Shown here: piece after piece, positions 17,552 through 25,688 of the stretch
Numbering within the stretch: the first letter of the stretch is position 1
Layout: every line of letters begins with the position of its first letter
Source of the DNA: JANQIO01 sp965229625
GTDB lineage: Bacteria > Pseudomonadota > Gammaproteobacteria > Pseudomonadales > Halieaceae
DNA length: 64,000 nucleotides
Reading direction: 5' to 3'
NCBI GenBank assembly: GCA_965229625.1
Contig: CBDDJJ010000002.1
Span: 868,001-932,000 of the forward strand
Position numbers and translations under genes: made by a program
Notes under the pieces: model-generated
Told to the model about the DNA's origin: nothing
Databases searched by the model: none
Seen by the model: only the letters and a program-made list of their open reading frames with translations

Positions 17552-18390
17552 GCGAAGAGCGGTCCGGTAACGACGCCCCGGACAAGACCTGGCTGGAAAA
17601 AATTGCCACCGCCTTCAGTTCCGAGCCGCGCACCCGCAAGGAGCTCAGCGAAGTGCTGGAAGTGGCCCGCGACAACGAGGTCATCGACGAGGACGCCCAG
17701 AGCATCATCGAGGGTGCCATGCAGGTGGCGGAACAACAGGCCCGCGACATCATGATCCCGCGCTCACAGATGCAGGTGATCAAGGCCGACGCCACCCTCG
17801 AGGAAATCCTGCCGCAGATTATCGAATCAGCCCACTCCCGCTACCCGGTGATCGGCGACAGCCCCGATGACGTGCTCGGCATCCTGCTGGTGAAAGACCT
17901 GCTGCCGCAGATTCTCCAACCCCAGGGGGACGACTTCAATGTGGTCTCGCTGCTGCGCCAGGGCGTGGTGGTGCCGGAGAGCAAACGCCTCAACGTGCTG
18001 TTGCGGGAGTTCCGTGAGAACCGCAACCACATGGCCATCGTTATCGATGAATACGGTGGTGTCGCGGGCCTGGTCACCATCGAAGATGTGCTGGAAGAGA
18101 TTGTCGGCGAGATCGAAGATGAAACCGATACCGATGCCGACGTGTTCATCCGCAAGCTCGGCAACGGCGACTATATCGTGCGCGCACTGACGCCGATCGA
18201 GGACTTCAACGAAGAGTTCGAGGTCGACTTCAGTGACGACGAGTTCGACACCATCGGCGGCCTGGTCATGCAGCAGTTTGGCCACATGCCCGCACACAAC
18301 GAGAGTACCGTGATCGAAGGCCTCGAGTTCAAGGTCGTCAATTCGGACCAGCGCAAGATTCACAGCTTGCGCGTGCGTGTAGAGAGTTAA
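17548..18390 (+). CDS. corC: CorC/YbeX-type CBS-domain protein
   Basis: The 280-residue soluble protein has an N-terminal acidic/helical segment, a pair of CBS domains (about residues 70-190, starting DIMIPRSQMQ and including VIDEYGGVAGLVTIEDVLEEIVGEI) and a CorC_HlyC C-terminal domain. Family members are linked to magnesium/cobalt efflux and, through this gene cluster, to ribosome maturation. It lies directly between ybeY and lnt, the order seen in E. coli and Pseudomonas. Confidence 0.93.
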   Translation: MSEERSGNDAPDKTWLEKIATAFSSEPRTRKELSEVLEVARDNEVIDEDAQSIIEGAMQVAEQQARDIMIPRSQMQVIKADATLEEILPQIIESAHSRYPVIGDSPDDVLGILLVKDLLPQILQPQGDDFNVVSLLRQGVVVPESKRLNVLLREFRENRNHMAIVIDEYGGVAGLVTIEDVLEEIVGEIEDETDTDADVFIRKLGNGDYIVRALTPIEDFNEEFEVDFSDDEFDTIGGLVMQQFGHMPAHNESTVIEGLEFKVVNSDQRKIHSLRVRVES

Positions 18391-18394
18391 CCCC

Positions 18395-19903
18395 ATGACA
18401 TGGCTCGGCAGGCTGGGACCGGGCTTGCTGGCGCTCTTTGCCGGTGCGCTGCTGACGCTGTCACTCACCCCCTACGATATCTGGCCGGCGGCCATCGCCA
18501 GCCTGTGCCTTTACATCGGCCTGCTGCGCAATTGCTCGACACGCCGCGCGGTGCTGCTGGGCTGGCTTTACGGCCTCGGGCAATTCGGCACCGGCGCCTC
18601 CTGGGTGTACGTGAGCATCCACGAACACGGCAATGCCAGTGTGCCCCTGTCGATCTTCCTCACCGCCCTGTTCTGTATGGGCCTGGCGCTGCTGCAGGCC
18701 CTGTTTGCCTGGAGCTACACCCGCTTCCTGCGCCCGCACATGGCGGGCATGCTGGTGGGCTTCCCGGCCCTGTGGGTGCTGTTCGAATGGCTCCGCAGCT
18801 GGCTGCTGACGGGGTTTCCCTGGCTCTACATCGGCTACGCCAGCCTCGACACCTGGGCCGAGGGCTGGGTGCCGGTGACTGGCGTGTACGGGGCGTCGCT
18901 GCTGCTGGCCTTTACCGCCAGCTGTATTTACCTGGCCTGGATGCGCCGGCACCTGCAGGCTTACCTGGTATACGGCACCATGGTAGCCAGCCTGTGGCTG
19001 ATTGGCTGGCAACTGGGCCAGGCGCGCTGGGTGGCTCCGGCCAGTGCCGACACTCTCAGCGTCGGCATCGTGCAACCCAATATCCCGCAGGAAATGAAGT
19101 GGCGACGCGATTTCTACCAGCCGACTTTGCGCATTTTCGATGGCCTGACCAGTGAGTTGCTCGGCAAGGACATCATCCTCTGGCCCGAGGCCGCGATTCC
19201 CAACTACTACCAGAACGCCCAGGGCTTCCTGCTGCCCCTGGCGCGGCGCGCTTTTGACGCCGACAGCGCCCTGGTCACCGGCATTCTCTGGCGGCCCGAG
19301 GGCCAGCAGCAGTATTTCAACAGCATTGTCGGCCTGGCCCAGGGGTCGGGTGTGTACCACAAGCAACGGCTGGTGCCCTTTGGAGAATATGTCCCACTGG
19401 AAGACTGGATACGCGGCGCCATCGACTTCTTCGATCTGCCCATGTCCGCCTTCAGCTCCGGCGACCGCGCGCAGGAACCGCTGCTGCTGCACAACTTCCG
19501 GGTGTCAACGTTCATCTGCTACGAGATTGTCTACCCCGGACTGGTGCGCGAGTACGCCCGCCGCGCCGACCTGATGATCACCATCAGTAATGACGCCTGG
19601 TTCGGCGATTCCATCGGCCCACTGCAGCACCTGCAGATGGCCCGCATGCGCGCCCTGGAAAACGGTCGCTACCTGATACGCGGCACCAATAACGGCATCT
19701 CTGCCATCATCGACGAACGCGGCCGTATCGTGGCCCAGGCCCCTCAGTTCGAACGGCTGGCGCTGTCGGGTGAAGCGAAAGTCATGCTGGGTGAAACCCC
19801 GTTCTCAAGAATTGGCTCGGTGCCCATCCTGGGGCTGTGCGCGCTGCTGCTGGCCGCGGTGCTGGGCGCCGGCAGCATGGGCCTGCGCTTGCAGCACGAT
19901 TGA
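18395..19903 (+). CDS. lnt: Apolipoprotein N-acyltransferase
   Basis: Lnt adds the third acyl chain to the N-terminal Cys of lipoproteins at the outer face of the inner membrane. About six membrane segments fill residues 1-215, followed by a nitrilase-like domain with the catalytic triad visible as Glu265 (WPEAAIPN), Lys323 (KQRLVPFGEY) and Cys375 (FICYEIVYPG). A last membrane segment lies near the C-terminus. The start is 4 bases after corC. The window encodes several lipoproteins that would be its substrates. Confidence 0.96.
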   Translation: MTWLGRLGPGLLALFAGALLTLSLTPYDIWPAAIASLCLYIGLLRNCSTRRAVLLGWLYGLGQFGTGASWVYVSIHEHGNASVPLSIFLTALFCMGLALLQALFAWSYTRFLRPHMAGMLVGFPALWVLFEWLRSWLLTGFPWLYIGYASLDTWAEGWVPVTGVYGASLLLAFTASCIYLAWMRRHLQAYLVYGTMVASLWLIGWQLGQARWVAPASADTLSVGIVQPNIPQEMKWRRDFYQPTLRIFDGLTSELLGKDIILWPEAAIPNYYQNAQGFLLPLARRAFDADSALVTGILWRPEGQQQYFNSIVGLAQGSGVYHKQRLVPFGEYVPLEDWIRGAIDFFDLPMSAFSSGDRAQEPLLLHNFRVSTFICYEIVYPGLVREYARRADLMITISNDAWFGDSIGPLQHLQMARMRALENGRYLIRGTNNGISAIIDERGRIVAQAPQFERLALSGEAKVMLGETPFSRIGSVPILGLCALLLAAVLGAGSMGLRLQHD

Positions 19904-19912
19904 CAGGGTGAT

Positions 19913-20383
19913 TCAGTGCAGCGCCGGGCTGGTGCCGGTGCGACCGCCCTGGGGTTCGGCAAACAGGTAGTCGAGCTGCAGGCAGTCGCCGGCCAGTTGA
20001 CGGGTTTCCTCCAGGGTCAGCGCCACAAAGGCGGCCACCTGCTCCGGCGAGAGACCGGCACTGGTCGGCAGTACACCGGCCACCACCAGCTGCGGAATGG
20101 CATCGTCCGCCACGTCCAGGAACACCTTCACCGTGGGGTAGTCCATATTCAGCCGGCCCATGTCCGCCGACAGCGGCAGCACCGCCATGGGCCGAATTTC
20201 CAGCTCGGTGGTGAGCAACAGGCCGTAACGTTCCAGGAACAGGCGGCTGTCGATGACGCCTTCTACCGCGCGCAGCGGCGGCAGGTGCAGGCCCTCGCAG
20301 CGCCCGCAGTCCTCGAACTCGACCCGCGCGTCGCGCAGCCAGCGCTCCAGCAGGGCGCGGTCGGGAATCTGTAGTTCAGCCAT
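19913..20383 (-). CDS. YbjN-like / small conserved cytosolic protein
   Basis: This 156-residue acidic protein has no signal or membrane segment. The alternating pattern with a central YGLLLTTELEIRP...VFLDVADDAIPQLVVAGVLP resembles the YbjN/type III chaperone-like fold. Conserved hypothetical genes of this kind lie between lnt and leuS in pseudomonads and relatives, so position supports the assignment. It is convergent with lnt and divergent from leuS. Function is unknown. Confidence 0.6.
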   Translation of the reverse strand: MAELQIPDRALLERWLRDARVEFEDCGRCEGLHLPPLRAVEGVIDSRLFLERYGLLLTTELEIRPMAVLPLSADMGRLNMDYPTVKVFLDVADDAIPQLVVAGVLPTSAGLSPEQVAAFVALTLEETRQLAGDCLQLDYLFAEPQGGRTGTSPALH

Positions 20384-20498
20384 GGTCTGCTCCGCTCATG
20401 GGGAGCCGCAGAGTGTACGGCAAGGCCCGCGGCACCGCCACGTTGACACAGGCGGGCGAGCGCCCTCTCCACTGCTCCAGTTGGCGCCCAATAGCTGC

Positions 20499-20537
20499 TA
20501 GAATGCGCGGTCTTTTTGATGGCCCCGAACCGGGGCC
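20499..20537 (+). promoter_or_regulatory. leuS leader: -10-like element and hairpin
   Basis: TAGAAT (20499-20504) may be a -10 site. It is followed by GGCCCC (20521-20526) and GGGGCC (20532-20537), a strong 6-bp stem with a 5-base loop, ending 32 bases before the leuS ATG. The hairpin lacks a downstream T-run, so it looks like a leader structure rather than a terminator. Confidence 0.4.
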
Positions 20538-20569
20538 TGTTCACACAATTCGAGTTGGCCCTAAGCACA

Positions 20570-23041
20570 ATGTTGGACAAAACAGACGAGCGCTATGCGC
20601 CGAGTGAGGTGGAAGCCCAGGCCCAGGCCTACTGGGAGGAGCACGGCAGTTTCCGCGCGGAACACGATGACAGCCGCGACAAGTTCTACTGCCTGAGTAT
20701 GCTGCCCTACCCCAGCGGCAAGCTGCATATGGGACATGTGCGCAACTACACCATCGGTGACACCATCGCCCGTTTCCAGCGCATGCAGGGCAAGGCCGTG
20801 CTGCAACCCATGGGTTGGGACGCCTTCGGCATGCCGGCGGAAAACGCCGCCATCAAGAATAACGTACCTCCCGCCGCCTGGACCTACAGCAATATCGACG
20901 AGATGCGCGCCCAGCTCAAGCAACTGGGCTTCGCGCTGGACTGGGAGCGGGAGATCGCCACCTGCCACCCCGAGTACTACCGCTGGGAGCAGTGGTTCTT
21001 CACCCGCCTGTTCGAGAAGGGCCTGGCCTACAAGAAACAGGCGATCGTCAACTGGGACCCGGTCGACCAGACGGTATTGGCCAACGAGCAGGTGATCGAC
21101 GGCTGTGGCTGGCGCTCCGGTGCGCCGGTTGAACGCCGGGAAATTTCGCAGTGGTTCCTGCGCATCACCGCCTATGCCCAGGAACTGCTGGACGACCTGG
21201 ACAAGTTGGAGCACTGGCCGGAGCAGGTGCGCACCATGCAGCGCAACTGGATTGGCCGCTCCGAAGGCGTCAACCTGCGCTTTGGTATCGAGGGCGGCGA
21301 CGATCTCGAGGTCTACACTACCCGCCCCGACACGCTGATGGGCGCCACCTATGTGGCGGTGGCAGTGCAACACCCCCTCGCCAGGCAGGCGGCGGGCGAC
21401 AACCCGGAGCTGGCAGCCTTCATCGAAGAACAGGCCCACGGCGGCGTGGCCGAGGCGGAACTCGCCACCATGGAAAAACTGGGTATGGATACCGGCCTCA
21501 AGGCCATCCATCCGCTCAGCGGTGAGGCCGTGCCCATCTGGGCCGCCAACTTTGTGCTGATGGGCTACGGCTCGGGCGCAGTCATGTCGGTACCCGGCCA
21601 TGATGAGCGCGACCATGCCTTCGCCAGCAAGTACGGCCTGCCGATCGTGCAGGTGATCGCCAAGCCCGACCACCAGTACGACGTCGCCACCTGGCAGGAC
21701 TGGTATGCCGACAAGCTGGACGTGGTTACCATCAACTCCGGCGAATTCGACGGCCTCGATTTCCAGGGCGCCTTCGATGCCATCGCCGATCGCCTGCAGT
21801 CCGAAGGCAAGGGCGAACGCACCGTGAACTTCCGCCTGCGGGACTGGGGTATATCGCGCCAGCGTTACTGGGGCGCGCCCATCCCCATCATCTACTGCGA
21901 TGACTGCGGCGCTGTGCCGGTGCCCGATAGCGACCTGCCTGTTGTGCTGCCCACCGATGTGGCCTTCGAAGGCGTCGGCTCACCGATCAAGAAGATGCCG
22001 GAGTTTTACGAGACGACCTGTCCGAAATGCGGCGGCCCGGCGACCCGCGAGACCGACACCTTCGACACCTTCATGGAGTCTTCCTGGTATTACGCGCGCT
22101 ACTGCTGTCCGCGCCAGGACCAGGCCATGCTCGATAGCGAGGCCGACTACTGGACCCCGGTGGACCAGTATATCGGCGGTATCGAGCACGCCATCCTGCA
22201 CCTGCTGTACGCGCGCTTCTACCACAAGCTGATGCGCGACGAGGGCCTGGTGAGCTCCGGCGAGCCCTTCACGCGCCTGCTGACCCAGGGCATGGTGCTG
22301 AAGGACGGTGCCAAGATGTCCAAGTCCAAGGGCAATACCGTGGACCCGCAGGGCCTGATCGACCATTACGGCGCCGACACCTCGCGCCTGTTCAGCATGT
22401 TCGCCGCTCCGCCGGACCAGTCGCTGGAATGGTCTGATGCCGGCGTGGAAGGTGCCCATCGCTTCCTCAAGCGCCTGTGGAAACTGGTGGTCAACCACAC
22501 CGCCGCGGGCGAACCGCCGGCACTGGATGTGGCCAGCCTTAACGACACCCAGAAAGCCGTGCGCCGCAAGACCCACGAGACCATTGCCAAGGTAGAAGAC
22601 GACTACGGCCGCCGCCAGACCTTCAATACTGCCGTGGCCGCGGTGATGGAATTGACCAATGAGCTGGGCAAACTCGGCTCCCGCGAGGGCCAGGACCTGG
22701 CGGTTGAGCGGGAAGCGCTGCGCGCCGCCGTGTTGATGCTGCAGCCCATTGCACCACATATCTGCCACGTGCTGTGGCCGGACCTGGGTGGTGAAGGCGC
22801 TGCCATGGATGCGGCCTGGCCGGCCCTCGACAAGTCGGCGCTGGTGCGTGACAGCATCGAGATCGTGGTGCAGGTGAACGGCAAGGTACGGGCGCGCATG
22901 GAAGTGGCCGCCAGCGCCGACAAGGACAGCATCGAATCCCAGGCCATGGCCCAGGAGAACGTGCAGAAGTTCATCGAGGGCAATACCGTGCGCAAGGTAA
23001 TTGTGGTGCCCGGTAAACTCGTCAACATCGTCGCAAGCTGA
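20570..23041 (+). CDS. leuS: Leucyl-tRNA synthetase
   Basis: LeuS charges tRNA-Leu. The ATG at 20570 gives 823 residues and a normal N-terminus (ERYAPSEVEAQAQAYWEE); frames opening upstream are not needed. The HIGH-type motif is HMGH near residues 59-62 within YPSGKLHMGHVRNY, the KMSKS motif is at about 582, and the CP1 editing domain lies between. It is followed at once by lptE and holA, the standard gammaproteobacterial order. Confidence 0.97.
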   Translation: MLDKTDERYAPSEVEAQAQAYWEEHGSFRAEHDDSRDKFYCLSMLPYPSGKLHMGHVRNYTIGDTIARFQRMQGKAVLQPMGWDAFGMPAENAAIKNNVPPAAWTYSNIDEMRAQLKQLGFALDWEREIATCHPEYYRWEQWFFTRLFEKGLAYKKQAIVNWDPVDQTVLANEQVIDGCGWRSGAPVERREISQWFLRITAYAQELLDDLDKLEHWPEQVRTMQRNWIGRSEGVNLRFGIEGGDDLEVYTTRPDTLMGATYVAVAVQHPLARQAAGDNPELAAFIEEQAHGGVAEAELATMEKLGMDTGLKAIHPLSGEAVPIWAANFVLMGYGSGAVMSVPGHDERDHAFASKYGLPIVQVIAKPDHQYDVATWQDWYADKLDVVTINSGEFDGLDFQGAFDAIADRLQSEGKGERTVNFRLRDWGISRQRYWGAPIPIIYCDDCGAVPVPDSDLPVVLPTDVAFEGVGSPIKKMPEFYETTCPKCGGPATRETDTFDTFMESSWYYARYCCPRQDQAMLDSEADYWTPVDQYIGGIEHAILHLLYARFYHKLMRDEGLVSSGEPFTRLLTQGMVLKDGAKMSKSKGNTVDPQGLIDHYGADTSRLFSMFAAPPDQSLEWSDAGVEGAHRFLKRLWKLVVNHTAAGEPPALDVASLNDTQKAVRRKTHETIAKVEDDYGRRQTFNTAVAAVMELTNELGKLGSREGQDLAVEREALRAAVLMLQPIAPHICHVLWPDLGGEGAAMDAAWPALDKSALVRDSIEIVVQVNGKVRARMEVAASADKDSIESQAMAQENVQKFIEGNTVRKVIVVPGKLVNIVAS

Positions 23042-23042
23042 C

Positions 23043-23615
23043 ATGACAGCCCTACGCGCGACAGTTTTGGTGTTGGCTTTGGTGTTGGCGGCGCTGCTCA
23101 CAGGCTGCGGCTTCCAGCTGCGCGGCACCATCAACCTGCCGCCGGACTGGAAGGAATTGCACCTGCAGACCGCCAGCCCCAACAGTGAGCTGAGCCGCGC
23201 CCTGCGCGACGGTGCCGCTCGCGCCGGCATTAACTGGGTGGACCTCAGCGAGGCCAACTACATCGTCTACCTCGGCAACGAGCAGTTCCGCCGCCGCAAC
23301 CTGACTATTGCGACCAACGCCCGGGCGGCGGAATTCGAGCTGGAAATGTCCACCAACATGCGCGTTGTCGATCGCCAGGGCAACGTGCTGCTGCCGGAAA
23401 CCGAGGTAAAGAACGTACAGATCATTACCAACGACCCGGAGAACATCGCCGGCAAGGCCGAGGAAGCCCGACTGCTGCGTGACGAAATGCGCCAGCTGCT
23501 GGTGCAGGACTTGCTGCGCAAGCTGCGTTTCCTCGCCGAGGACAGCGGGGCTGCCTCCAGCGGGAATGCCTCCAGCGGGGCTGCCACAGCCGACAGCGGG
23601 GCCTCCGGAACCTGA
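23043..23615 (+). CDS. lptE: LPS-assembly lipoprotein LptE
   Basis: LptE plugs the LptD barrel and helps place lipopolysaccharide in the outer membrane. The ATG at 23043 gives a lipoprotein signal ending LLTGC, followed by the family start GFQLRGTINLP. The globular part ends near residue 165. The last 23 or so residues are a Ser/Gly/Ala low-complexity tail coded by three near-identical 15-base units, which looks like a recent expansion. The stop overlaps the holA start by one base. Confidence 0.93.
   Translation: MTALRATVLVLALVLAALLTGCGFQLRGTINLPPDWKELHLQTASPNSELSRALRDGAARAGINWVDLSEANYIVYLGNEQFRRRNLTIATNARAAEFELEMSTNMRVVDRQGNVLLPETEVKNVQIITNDPENIAGKAEEARLLRDEMRQLLVQDLLRKLRFLAEDSGAASSGNASSGAATADSGASGT
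23543..23587 (+). repeat. 15-bp tandem repeat coding the LptE tail
   Basis: Three units of the form AGCGGGRMTGCCWCM run from 23543 to 23587, and a partial fourth copy follows after GCCGAC. They encode a Ser-Gly-Ala/Asn-Ala-Ser/Thr tail. Confidence 0.7.
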
Positions 23616-24634
23616 TGCGGCTGCGGCCCGACCAGCTCGCCGCGCACCTGGGAAAAGGCCTGGCCCCGGTTTACCTGGTCAGCGGCGATGAAACCCTGCT
23701 GGTGCAGGAAGCCTGCGACGCCATCCGCGCCGCCGCCCGCAATGCCGGCTGCAGCGAGCGCGAAGTACTGGACGTGGACAACCGCTTCGACTGGAGCCAG
23801 CTGCTGGCTGCCGGCGCGGAAATGTCCCTGTTTGCAGACCGCAAACTGATCGAACTGAAAATCCCCAGCGGCAAACCCGGCACCGAGGGCAGCAAGGCAT
23901 TAACCGCTTACCTGGACGGCCCGCCCAGCGACAACGTGCTGCTGATCGTCGCGGGAAAGATTGACCGCCAGAGCACCAACAGCAAGTGGTTCAAGGCCAT
24001 TGACGGCGCCGGCGCTGTGCTCCAGCTATGGCCGGTGGATGCACAGGAGCTGCCGCGCTGGCTGCAGCAGCGCCTGCAGTCTGTCGGGCTGTCCATCGAA
24101 GCCGAGGCCCTGGACATGCTCTGCGACCGGGTAGAAGGCAACCTGCTGGCCGCCGTGCAGGAAGTGGAAAAACTCAAACTCCTGTGCCCGGAGGGGCGCA
24201 TTACTCCCGAAGCAGTCGCGGAGGGCGTCGCCGACAATGCCCGCTACAACCTGTTCGGCCTGGTAGACCAGGCCCTGGCGGGGGATGCCGCTGGCGCCCT
24301 GAAGATGCTGCAGGGGCTGCGCGCCGAGGGCACCGAACCGCCGGTGGTGCTGTGGGCCCTGGCCCGGGAAATTCGTCTACTGTACCAGTGCCAGACCGAT
24401 GTTCAGCGCGGCGCGGCGCCACAGCAGGCCATGCGCAGCCAGCGGGTCTGGGACAAGCGTATGCCACTGGTAGGCGCCGGCCTGAAGCGCCATTCGCTGG
24501 CCACACTAGGGGACCTGTTGCACCTGGCCAATGTCGCCGACCAGAGCGTGAAAGGCCTGGCAGACGGCCGGCCCTGGGATCATCTGGGCCGGTTGGTGCT
24601 GCAACTGAGCCAGGGCGAAACAGCGCAGGCATGA
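23615..24634 (+). CDS. holA: DNA polymerase III delta subunit
   Basis: The delta subunit is the clamp-loader wrench that opens the beta ring. The 339-residue protein begins MRLRPDQLAAHLGKGLAPVY and has the family AAA-like segment LVSGDETLLVQEACDAIR (about 24-41), RKLIELKIPSG and a C-terminal collar domain. Overlap with lptE by one base indicates coupling. The SOS-controlled imuA gene follows after a 176-base gap. Confidence 0.95.
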   Translation: MRLRPDQLAAHLGKGLAPVYLVSGDETLLVQEACDAIRAAARNAGCSEREVLDVDNRFDWSQLLAAGAEMSLFADRKLIELKIPSGKPGTEGSKALTAYLDGPPSDNVLLIVAGKIDRQSTNSKWFKAIDGAGAVLQLWPVDAQELPRWLQQRLQSVGLSIEAEALDMLCDRVEGNLLAAVQEVEKLKLLCPEGRITPEAVAEGVADNARYNLFGLVDQALAGDAAGALKMLQGLRAEGTEPPVVLWALAREIRLLYQCQTDVQRGAAPQQAMRSQRVWDKRMPLVGAGLKRHSLATLGDLLHLANVADQSVKGLADGRPWDHLGRLVLQLSQGETAQA

Positions 24635-24772
24635 CCGCCACCGGCAGCTGCCAGTGTGGTCAGGTGCTGACGCCCGCTGCTTCAACACCCAGCCAAAGGA
24701 CCTCTCAGAGCTGCTGACAACCCGACAGTAAGCATCCAAAAATCCCCTTGCTTTCTCCCTGTGACCGGACTA

Positions 24773-24788
24773 CTGTATATCCATACAG
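24773..24788 (+). promoter_or_regulatory. LexA box ahead of imuA-imuB
   Basis: CTGTATATCCATACAG is a perfect CTGT-N8-ACAG LexA operator, 22 bases before the imuA ATG. It implies SOS induction of the imuA-imuB operon. Confidence 0.9.
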
Positions 24789-24810
24789 TTACTCCGGCGA
24801 GGAGAATTCC

Positions 24811-25662
24811 ATGAGCAACGTTGCAGCAAACGCGGCGGAATTTGGCGACCGCGCAGCACAGGCAGGACTGACGGCCTCTAACGCCCTGCTGGATATTGAG
24901 TTCGGTTCTAATCTTGACCCCGAGCTGGGTCCTGAACTGGGTCCTGAACTGGGTCCTGAACTGGAAAGCATCATGCGCCGCAGCGACACCTGGCGCGGCA
25001 GTGATTGCCACGATTATTGCCACAAAAACGCGTCACCAGCGGGCCTGGCCACCGGTTACCGGGAGCTGGATGACGAGCTCTACGGCAATGGCTGGCCACT
25101 GGGGCAGACCATTGAGCTGCTCAGCGACAGCAATGGCCTGGGCGCCATGGGCCTGTTCCTGCCGGCCATGGAAGCGCTCAGCGAGAAAGGCCGCTGGCAG
25201 GTATTCATCGCACCGCCCTTCATGCCTTATGCCCCGCTGCTGGAGGCCCGCAGCATCGATACCCAGCAGGTGTTGCTGGTACACCCCCAGAATCGCCAGG
25301 ACCTGCTGTGGAGTATCGAACAGGCCCTGCGCAGCACCACCTGCAGCGCCGTGTTTGCCTGGCTGGGCGCCGGCGAATACCGCTACAGCGAGCTGCGCAA
25401 ACTGCAGTTGGCCGCCGCCGACAGCGATACCCTGTCGGTACTGTTCCGGCCGCGCCAGGCCGTGCACAACCACGCTCCCGCCAGTCTGCGGCTGGAAATG
25501 AGCGCCTACCGGCAGGTGCACATTCTCAAGCAGCGCGGCGGCAACCAGGCTGTGGACGTGGCACTGGGCGAGGACAACGACGTGCCCGGCCAGCCCCAGC
25601 TGTGGGAACTGCCCGCCTACCCCGAAAGCCGGCCTGCACAGGTGCCCGCCCTCGGAGCCTGA
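24811..25662 (+). CDS. imuA: ImuA, SOS mutasome accessory protein
   Basis: ImuA is a RecA/SulA-like partner of ImuB and DnaE2 in damage-induced mutagenic repair. The ATG at 24811 follows a GAGGAGAA site and the LexA box. Residues about 72 onward (GLATGYRELDDELYGNGWPLGQTIELLSD) match the ImuA core; the P-loop is degenerate, as usual. The N-terminal region contains a PELG repeat at residues 37-52, coded by 12-bp tandem units and absent from typical members. The imuB gene follows 26 bases later. Confidence 0.88.
   Translation: MSNVAANAAEFGDRAAQAGLTASNALLDIEFGSNLDPELGPELGPELGPELESIMRRSDTWRGSDCHDYCHKNASPAGLATGYRELDDELYGNGWPLGQTIELLSDSNGLGAMGLFLPAMEALSEKGRWQVFIAPPFMPYAPLLEARSIDTQQVLLVHPQNRQDLLWSIEQALRSTTCSAVFAWLGAGEYRYSELRKLQLAAADSDTLSVLFRPRQAVHNHAPASLRLEMSAYRQVHILKQRGGNQAVDVALGEDNDVPGQPQLWELPAYPESRPAQVPALGA
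24922..24966 (+). repeat. 12-bp tandem repeat inside imuA
   Basis: Three and a half copies of GARCTGGGTCCT at 24922, 24934, 24946 and 24958 (the last partial) encode repeated Glu-Leu-Gly-Pro in the N-terminal region of ImuA. Confidence 0.9.
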
Positions 25663-25688
25663 GGCCATGGGCAGGTGGGTCACGTGGA

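Noticed and set aside
21980..23257. Minus-strand frame opposite leuS
   Set aside because: Shadow of leuS; contains no recognisable domain.
24631..24717. 28-codon frame overlapping the holA stop, with a CxC motif
   Set aside because: It starts by ATGA overlap but is very short, has no further support, and ends in non-conserved sequence before the LexA box.
25308..25688. Upstream extension of imuB overlapping imuA
   Set aside because: It is the out-of-frame shadow of imuA; ImuB homologues start at the LWLCLCF strand.
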